Assembly (NCBI GenBank): GCA_020747065.1
Contig: JAGMVK010000008.1
Location: 2,232,001-2,296,000 of the forward strand
Origin: Cadophora sp. MPI-SDFR-AT-0126
Taxonomy: Eukaryota > Ascomycota > Leotiomycetes > Helotiales > Ploettnerulaceae
Length of the DNA: 64,000 nucleotides
Direction of reading: 5' to 3'
A program made the translations under genes and the position numbers. The notes under the pieces were generated by a model. The model was not told the origin of the DNA and made no database searches. It worked only from the letters and a program-made list of their open reading frames with translations. The first letter of the stretch is position 1, and the number at the start of each line of letters is the position of its first letter. Shown in pieces: positions 56,795-64,000 of this stretch.

Positions 56795-57503
56795 TTCGCA
56801 ATGCGTCTAGGCTGGAAAACTCGGAAAGGCTTGTGAATGCTATTGCATACTCGTGTTTCGCGTATTTATGGTTCTTCGTTGGACATTTATTCGATCTTGT
56901 GGTTTGTTGACTTTCGACTGGTGCAGTGACGTTGAGAAGAAGCTCGAGATGCCGAGGCGGCTGGAAGCACCACAAGCGGATCCCTGCCTGCCAAGTTCAG
57001 CCTCGTGTAGCCTCATTATTTCTCCCGCACTTTAACATTGATATTCGAGCCTTCTTTCCCGGGATCTTGTCTATAATAGATAGAATATTCTCTAGAATGA
57101 ATAGCATATCGCTTCATATAAAGGTATGAAATTCATATTCATTGGATGGTGCTGTAATTTCTAAAGCTTAGCTCTTCACTTATCACAGCCTTATGCGCGC
57201 GGCGTTCCTCAGTTACAACCTCCTGATTCCGCGTCATCGTGGAATATAGACTCCATGAACGACATTTTCCAATGTCGTAAGTCGCAATAACGACAATGCC
57301 GGCGGCTTGCGGAAGCTGTAATGATTGATGGGATTCATCTTCCAGGTCTGGACTTGCCTTAGATCTTGACAGCCCAGTAGGTCGGCCTCTTGACTCTCGA
57401 GAAACGATTTCCTACCTCTGCTGCTTCTGTTCTCCCTATCGGCCCCTCTCTTATTCTTCTTCTTCCTTCTTCTCAGATCATCTACGGCTTCATCTAGCCC
57501 ACC
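56795..57503. other. Bidirectional promoter region
   Basis: About 700 bp between the divergent RING-CH and glycosyltransferase genes. No gene or recognisable site seen. Confidence 0.5.
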
Positions 57504-59051
57504 ATGAGTCCGCGGAGGCATTTCCTCTTGGCTTTCCTTCTCACAGTCTTCGGTACCATCCTATTCATCGCGCGTACAGGACGCGATGGAGGACATCTGA
57601 AGAATATTGATAACTGGGCTAGCACAGCAGAATTCGAGATCAAAATCGAGAGCCACCCTTGTGCGGAACAATTGGCATGGCTGAAGCCCTATCAATTCGC
57701 GTATCCCATAAACTATGTCTCGCGCGACATCATCGTGGTCCCATCTGCGAATCATGAACGCCCTTCCGTCTCCATTGTAGACGAACCTCTCTTCGAAAAC
57801 TTCACTACGATTGATCTGGCGCAGTCTACAACAGTTTATATACCAAAATGTCTGCCACCAGTCCACCTCGAAGTTCCCTACGTCAACCTGTCGAAGGTGG
57901 ATGCGTCGAATATGATCTTCGGGCTACAAACCACCATGAAACGGCTGAAGGAGACGCTCAAGCATATGGCACGATGGCTACCACATACCAATGCCAGGCT
58001 CTTCGCTATTGTGATTGAGACAGAAGAAAAGCCAGCGGACGTCAAAGAGATGGCAAAACTCGAGAAGGAATTTCTGGGCCAGGGCATGAAAGTCAGCATC
58101 ATCCACCCTGTACGCTCAAAGGACTCTTTTGCCCAGCGATACTTCTCCCTCGTCAACGTCATGTACGCAGCCCGTAACGACAAAACAGAATGGGTGGTGC
58201 TCATAGACGACGATACCTTCTTTCCCAGCATGCACGACTTGCAGAGCCTTCTTTCCAAATACGATTCCACTAGAGAACAATACATCGGATCTCTGAGCGA
58301 GGATTGGTGGGCAGTCAACAACTACGGTTTAATGGGTTTCGGCGGAGCAGGAATAATGATATCTCTTCCTCTGGCAAAGATAATCGACGAACACACGGAT
58401 GAATGCAAAGAACATCCTCGGACCACAGCAGGAGATATTACAGTCATGGACTGTATCTATCGCTTCTCATCCACGAAGCTCACCCACATCCCCGGTCTCC
58501 ACCAACTGGACATGCATGGCGATTTGTCTGGATTCTACGAATCCGGCCGCGAGATGATCTCACTCCATCACTGGAAAGCCGGCTTCAAGCTCGAGATAGA
58601 GAAGATGCACCTCGTAGCCGATATTTGCGATTCCTGCTTCCTGCAACGCTGGCAATTTGGTAAATACGCCATCCTCTCCAACGGCTTCTCGATAGCACAT
58701 TACCCCTCCGGCTACCTCAGATCAACCATGTTGCGAGGTGGAAAGGCACAGAAGATCAATCTGCAAGAGATGGAGCATACGTGGGGAGAGAACATGAAAG
58801 TCCTGCATAGTCTGGCGCCGCTAAGGGATAAGATGAGTGAGAGGGATAAGGTGACGTATAAGTTGCTGAATAGCGTCAAGGTGGATGGGGTGGTTAAGCA
58901 AGTGTATTTTCGGGAGGGTGGGGGGAAGGAGATGGATACTGTGATGGTGCTTAATTGGAGAGCTGGCGAGGCGGTGAAGAAAGAAGAGGTCGGTCCCCAA
59001 GCTGGTTTTGGGGTCGTTAGGCCCGAGGAAGGGAAGCAAATGGTGCATTGA
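57504..59051 (+). CDS. GT31 / fringe-like glycosyltransferase
   Basis: A single exon of 515 codons. The N-terminus is that of a type II Golgi membrane protein: a short basic tail (MSPRRH), one helix at about 6-23 (HFLLAFLLTVFGTILFIA), then the lumenal part. The nucleotide-sugar/metal motif IDDDTFF is at 234-240, within WVVLIDDDTFFPSMHDL, and fringe-like features follow (YIGSLSEDW, GFGGAGIMISLPLA, DITVMDCIY, GLHQLDMHGDLSGFYE). This matches fungal proteins of the fringe-like/DUF604 group in GT31, which add galactose- or GlcNAc-type sugars in animals; the fungal acceptor is not known. The start codon has a good context (CCCACCATGAG). The gene diverges from the RING-CH ligase gene and appears intact. 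Confidence 0.85.
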   Translation: MSPRRHFLLAFLLTVFGTILFIARTGRDGGHLKNIDNWASTAEFEIKIESHPCAEQLAWLKPYQFAYPINYVSRDIIVVPSANHERPSVSIVDEPLFENFTTIDLAQSTTVYIPKCLPPVHLEVPYVNLSKVDASNMIFGLQTTMKRLKETLKHMARWLPHTNARLFAIVIETEEKPADVKEMAKLEKEFLGQGMKVSIIHPVRSKDSFAQRYFSLVNVMYAARNDKTEWVVLIDDDTFFPSMHDLQSLLSKYDSTREQYIGSLSEDWWAVNNYGLMGFGGAGIMISLPLAKIIDEHTDECKEHPRTTAGDITVMDCIYRFSSTKLTHIPGLHQLDMHGDLSGFYESGREMISLHHWKAGFKLEIEKMHLVADICDSCFLQRWQFGKYAILSNGFSIAHYPSGYLRSTMLRGGKAQKINLQEMEHTWGENMKVLHSLAPLRDKMSERDKVTYKLLNSVKVDGVVKQVYFREGGGKEMDTVMVLNWRAGEAVKKEEVGPQAGFGVVRPEEGKQMVH

Positions 59052-62000
59052 TTTTTCGCTGTATAGCGAGAGAGGTTTGGAGTTCGTTGATCTCACATGC
59101 ACAGAGTATGATACCCTGGGTGCCATGAGCTGCATTCGCTCTATGCCCCTCCCATGTACTAGATTTGCGAAACACAATACAAAACACCGAGATCCTTAGG
59201 GCAAATGCGAGCAGTGAAAATTACCGGTAGATCATCCAATAGTTCACAACCTAAATCTCCGTCTATTGACTCCGACACGAGACCCCGAACTCGCTTCTCG
59301 CTTCCCGAATATCGCCCTGAAACCCCCGAGCTTTGACGCGACGCCGAGGTCGAAATTTCGGTCTGAAATCGTATGCTTTGATGAAGATGGAGCTAGGAGT
59401 TCCGCCCTTCGGAGAATGTGCAATTTGCAACAAACAAAACGGATGGGGAGGCAGGATGGAAAGCTGCAAGGAGGGTGGTTGTGTGATTTAGTTTTCCTCT
59501 TCAGCACTCCTCTCGTTTCTCAACCTCGCTCGCGCAATCATAATGTTGCGAACACCGAATCTCGGACTCGCGGATAACCTCGGCCTTTTGCGATGTGCAA
59601 CAATACTTTGAGGACTGGCTCAAAGGGAATATTGATTTCGTTTGTGGCCAGTTTGAGGGTAAAGTGGTGTTGTTGTGACTGAGGTGGGAGCCCGGATTAT
59701 GTTACAGTAGTGGTGGAAGCGAGGCGGCATTTGAAGACGGAGGTTAACGGCAGCGGAAGGAAGGTAGTTTCCGCCGGTATGCGAACAATGCAAGCGACAG
59801 CCGATGTTTTAGTGGAGTGTGGCATGGTCAATACGAGTGCGGAATAATGATGGCATTGGCTACAGTTAGAATAGAGGTGCTTCGCTCGAAATGCCGATGG
59901 TTATCCCATCCTCAGCGGGAAACTGAATTTCCTCCACCTCGGGCCGGACCGATCAAATCGTTACGTCGACTGCAATAGACATGGAGATCATATCACCGTC
60001 AACTGCCGCGGATGAGACAAACTCACCAGAAAGGGAAATTTCGCATGTGTCTTGCGAGAACGGGAGTTGGGCTCGGCTTCGGTCTCGGAGTGCGATTTGC
60101 AACAGAAAAACTCTTCAGATGTCCTCCTCCGAGACGATATACCGAGATGTCTCTACACAGCACAGTGCTGCAGTGGTGTGTTTACATTCCGGCAATGAAG
60201 CGAGGGTCGTCAAACTATCGCAGACTCGCATGATGCGAGTAGGGTGAAGTGTTTTCGGAAATGTACCGAGGATGATTAAAATAAAGTAAATTAGAATTGT
60301 ATGAAGAGCGGAAGTCGGATTCCGGCTTCGGGATAAGACGTGCAACAAAAGATTCATTCCGTTTGTCGTTCCGGGACAAGTGGTCTTATAACTCATAACA
60401 ATGGAAGATTTTGTTGGTCAATGAGCTGATGCGGGAAAAAGGTATCGCCCATTATCGTACAATCCGGATGTAGAGAGGCTCGGAAATTGATTGATGGGTT
60501 GGTATCTCGGTTCCGAGGGGAGTACAGTAAGAGGCGCGGAGAGGAAAACGGGCAGAGAGAAAATGCTCCTATGTTGTGGGACAGAAAGGTGACTTTACAT
60601 GCTAAGGGGCCGAGGCGGGGGATTGAAAAAGGGGCTCGGAAATGGGTGTCGGGTAACCCCCCTCTATGCGATTTGCAACAAAGATTGATGGATTTCAGAG
60701 TGATTGGAGAGTTTCTGAGTGAGCTTATAGTGCTCGGTTCTTCACTTAGCGATAGATAGTTGGCTATTCGCGTTAATCCGAAGAGGAGGATCTAGGCAGG
60801 TTGTAGACAAACTGTAAGCGAATGATTGTCTACGTCTTTTGTTGAACAACACCCGCATAACAGTCCACCAAATCTTGGAATGACAAAAGCCCCCTTGAGT
60901 GAGCATTTTCAAAAGTCAAAGAAACTGTAAATTATGATAAAGTAAGTTCCAAGTCATGCCGAGGACATTTCCGAGGGCACTCAACTGCCATCTCGGGGAA
61001 GGATCGGAAATGCCGACGGTCCTTCGGAGGCTATCAGGAGAACAGTACGGAGTACAGGGCGATTGGAGCGGCTATCGGAGGGCCTCGATTTACGACTTGC
61101 AACAAAGAAAACAATGTTTTTCACAATATCACCTTGAACTCGTGTGTTCCGCGGAAAGCCGCTCGCTATTTCAATACAACCCAGAAACCTCACCACACCA
61201 AGAAATTTATTGCCGGAATGTGGAGGCCCACCGGCAATCTACGATTTGCAACAAAAACAACAATTTCCGGATTGAACACACGGTCTGAGAGATCTGTAGA
61301 GGGTAGAAAGTAAATAAGGTGACAGCGTCAAGCGAATGGGGAGATTTGTGGCATGACTTCAAGCGATTCTGGCCACAGCGACTGGAATGGCCTGAACAAT
61401 AGTACGATGCGATTTGCAACAATTCGATGATGGTCCGGACCGTTCTCTTGCGATGTGCAACAGAGATGTAAAGCTGCTCTATTGTACCATGAATTGTTGA
61501 TAGAAAGAGAGGGTATGCGGGAGGAAGTGGTGATATGTTCTGGCGTGATTTCGTGACTTGGAAACTGGTCACAGAGTGGAGGCACGGAATCCGATATTGG
61601 GTATGGTGAAATTTATTATGGGAAATCAAAAATACGAATCCGAAGCGTTTTCTTGCGATTTGCAACAGACTCCTGAAGAAGCAAGAAAATTATCTTGGTC
61701 GTTAGGAGATACAGCGAAAGTCATGATTCATGAGACATTGGCGGTGATGCTAGTGGAACGGACCGCCAGGACCGCGAGGACCGTAGCCGACGAACAAAAA
61801 AAGAAAAGGAAAAAAGTCAAGCGGACGGCAGCGGTCCGGTCGGCTGTATGAGATGTGCAACAAAAGTCTGAGGAAGACGAAAGGAGGAATTCTGATTGAT
61901 TGATGCACACGAGAAGGTTCAGAGCCGCGGATACAAGAGCGGCTACATCTGACTCGACTTTGGCTTGTCACGGTTCTCTATCCGCGAGATGCCGCGCTCT

Positions 62001-63222
62001 GATTCTCTGTCTCGTGTCAGGGACAACAAAAACTGCGAAAACTGCGAGAAGAAAACCGCGCGGAAAAAAATACAGAGTATTCTTCCGCTTTCCATCGGAC
62101 TATTTTCCGCTGCGAAATGCAACAAAGAGAAAACCCTTCCGACGAGTTAATATCCAGCCGAAAAGATAATGGGCAGATAAGGAAACATCGTGAGATGTTG
62201 CCGGATGTAGACATGTGAAAGGGGAAATTATGGCGGCATTTACATCCGCCGCTCGTAGCTATCCGCGGCCGTCGGATCTACGCCGGATTTGACGATTTGC
62301 AACAAACAGCTTCAATCTCCTATTAAAGCCATTTCATTGGTGCGTCAAAGACTGTCAAATTGCTACGGGTCGAGCGAAGGGGAGTGTCGGGGTTGATGCC
62401 GATAAGCAAAAAAGCAAGTTCGGAGAAGTGCTGATGCGAGAGGAAAGGTCGTCGGAATAGCTTTCCGCTGGCAGTCATGGACAGGGGCTTGGGCGGAAAT
62501 ACTTACCCGGGTTTCGGAATAGGCGGATTTCGAGCGATGTGCAACAAAAAAGATTTTTGGATTTTTCCGGAATGTGGAATGCTGATGGGAGACCGGATCG
62601 CTGTGGTGCGACGGAGGCGGCTGTGGGTTTTGTTTTGGTGATGCGCTGTCAGGGCGGAAGAGAGTTTAGGAGGCGGCGCTGACCGTGTTTCTTGGCTGAC
62701 TCGTGACTTTGAGATTGTTATCTCTTCGGGGAATCGAGAGTCCCGGTTCAGCGAGAGCTGTCGGGAAATGTTCCGGAGAAGAAAATGATAGGCGGGCTTT
62801 TGTTGACCTCATTTCCGGGGAGGCATCCGACGCCTGTGTTGTGCATTTGGCGCAAATGTCACAGAGAAATGAGTTCCAAGCATCGAAAACATATTCAAAG
62901 CTCTTAAATCTTGATACAAAGAATGGGACTGCCAGCCTCCGACCCTTCCTCAAAGATCGGTACCAGCATGGAATTTCGAGAGGTATATTTTCGGCAAAAA
63001 AGGGGGTCGCTCGGTTAGGGAGTGGGCCGTAGACGTCAAAATTACAATTACTCATTCGGGACGTACATCCAGATAGCGTCTTACGTTCAGTTACAGTCCT
63101 CCCATTTCAAAACTACAACTACAAGCACCTCCATCTCGTTTTTCTTGTGTTGAGACTCAACGAGGACATCAGACTGGTACTGATGCGGCCGCGAGGCCTT
63201 CCGCCCTTTTTCTATCCTGATT
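59052..63222. other. 4.2-kb convergent intergenic region with motif array
   Basis: This stretch lies between the 3' ends of the glycosyltransferase gene and the gene at the right edge. Frames of 60-150 codons overlap on both strands but have no domains, signal peptides or splice partners. Its composition differs from other spacers: many CGG, CCG and TTCCG words and no AT bias, so it has not been affected by RIP. The repeated motif at 59420-62555 is its main feature. Confidence 0.55.
59420..62555 (+). repeat. Array of 14 dispersed TGCGATTTGCAACAAA-like motifs
   Basis: The core TGCAACA occurs, all on the plus strand, at 59427, 59596, 60098, 60341, 60674, 61098, 61247, 61415, 61456, 61661, 61856, 62118, 62298 and 62540. 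Most copies extend to GCGAT(T/G)TGCAACA(A/G)A. Spacing is irregular, from 41 to about 500 bp, so this is not a simple tandem repeat or a CRISPR array. CGG- or CCG-containing DNA commonly lies 5-40 bp before a copy. Chance predicts far less than one such 7-mer on one strand over 3.1 kb. The function is unknown; a protein-binding cluster, a processed non-coding RNA or remnants of a dispersed element are all possible. Confidence 0.75.
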
Positions 63223-64000
63223 TTATTTCTTCCCTTCCCACACCCTGAGCATATTTACTACTCCTTGCATGTTAGTTGACTGCTGGTGTCAAAATACGCT
63301 AAGAACAGATGGACTCACATGATAACACATGTATCCAAGCGCTGGATTCCAATTTCTTCGACACATTTCACAAGACTTCTGCCAGGAAGGGTCAGAGGAC
63401 GGCCGCTGTGAAACCTGTCCACCTTGCCATAAAGGTGACGGCTGAGCATATGTTGCAGGAACGGGCCTTGGGGTTTGGGCGACCGGTGGGTAGCCAGGTT
63501 GCTGTCCTTGTGCACCGGTGTGTTGTGAGGGTCTAATTGGCATGTTCTGACGTTCGCGGAGTCTGTCCCGGGTTTCGGAATCCCCATTGATTAGAGGCCG
63601 CGAAGAAGCAGAAAATGATAGATTGGCACCTGATGTCCTTGAGACAATGGAAGACTTTGCAGCTGGCATTGGTCCAAATGCTGCAGTCTGAAGCATGCTT
63701 TGTGTTCCTGTAACACGGGTAGTCACAGACTCCGGGAAAGTCTGCATCTGATTTGAAAGTGCCAAACGATCATTCGGAAAAGGCACAGAGTTACCTTTGG
63801 ACGTAGAGAATTGCTGCGGCCGAATCGAGGAACGATGAGGCAACCTGTCGGTGGGCCTTTGATTAGAATCCATTCCTGGCTGCTCTTGTTGGACAAAGCC
63901 CAGCACTGTGGGATATACTGTGTCGCCCACTAGGCCAGATACTGGTTCGGTGTAATGAGGTTTAGCTCTGCCTTGTTGAGAACTTGCGAAGCTCTCGGAA
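63223..64000 (-). CDS. Pro/Gln/Ser-rich protein of unknown function (3' part)
   Basis: This is the 3' part of a minus-strand gene that continues past the right edge; the frame is open to position 64000. The visible protein is disordered in character, rich in Pro, Gln, Ser and Arg (QQEQPGMDSNQRPTDRLPHR, QGQQPGYPPVAQTPRPVPAT). It ends in a short Cys-containing segment (WQKSCEMCRRNWNPALGYMCYH). A GTGAGT donor directly after YMCYH and an ACACCAG acceptor allow a last exon encoding QSTNMQGVVNMLRVWEGKK with stop at 63225-63223; without splicing the frame ends at 63289. The Cys pattern is too short to name a zinc-binding family. A nuclear or RNA-associated role is a guess from composition only. Confidence 0.55.

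Noticed and set aside
59420..62555. Motif array interpreted as a CRISPR array or satellite
   Set aside because: Intervals vary from 41 to about 500 bp, the motif is only about 16 bp and degenerate, and the context is a fungal nuclear genome.
59420..62555. Motif array interpreted as a box C/D snoRNA cluster
   Set aside because: I could not find consistent RTGATGA and CTGA boxes at fixed positions around the copies.
62666..63055. Opposed frames of 129 (minus) and 109 (plus) codons
   Set aside because: They occupy the same DNA on opposite strands without domains, and neither has splice partners.

Overview
The window looks like a nuclear contig piece from a filamentous ascomycete (Pezizomycotina; protein content suggests Leotiomycetes/Helotiales, an impression rather than a test). 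Evidence: short introns of about 37-160 nt with GT..CTAAC-like branch points..AG ends, CFEM, Kre9/Knh1-like, fungal rhodopsin-domain and berberine-bridge-like oxidoreductase genes, one AT-rich, RIP-like transposon remnant, and genes on both strands without operons.

Layout. 1-7.2 kb: two copies of a divergent gene pair, each a small secreted protein on the minus strand and an F-box-like/ankyrin-repeat protein on the plus strand; the second ankyrin copy has a 1-base frameshift in its F-box exon. 8.0-8.4 kb: a small secreted protein. 9.9-11.1 kb: an AIM6-like phosphodiesterase gene broken by two -1 frameshifts. 11.7-14.8 kb: two surface proteins, one CFEM and one Kre9/Knh1-like, both with a Ser/Thr-rich stalk and one membrane span. 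17.2-30.6 kb: a mostly housekeeping block with acetolactate synthase (ILV2), galactokinase (GAL1), TRAPPC12, a membrane-anchored lectin-like protein and an F-box protein. 31.4-32.6 kb: a secreted tyrosinase.

32.6-38 kb is gene-poor and carries two non-coding elements with terminal inverted repeats and TA target duplications, one of them strongly AT-rich. 38.0-47.5 kb: an intact secreted FAD oxidoreductase, a seven-helix rhodopsin-domain protein and a decayed second FAD oxidoreductase. 48.9-54.2 kb: three tandem BTB/POZ paralogues, the first with an in-frame stop at a conserved Trp. 55.3-59.1 kb: a divergent RING-CH ubiquitin ligase / GT31-type glycosyltransferase pair. The right edge cuts a Pro/Gln/Ser-rich protein of unknown function.

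The most unusual signal is in the 4.2 kb between the 3' ends of the last two genes (59.05-63.22 kb). There I count 14 copies, all in the same orientation, of a motif close to TGCGATTTGCAACAAA, usually preceded by CGG/CCG-rich DNA, with no supportable protein gene. A perfect 16-base match to one version sits on the other strand just upstream of TRAPPC12. I do not recognise it. Broken genes are concentrated in accessory families while the housekeeping genes are intact. All coordinates, splice sites and motif counts were made by reading the sequence by hand.
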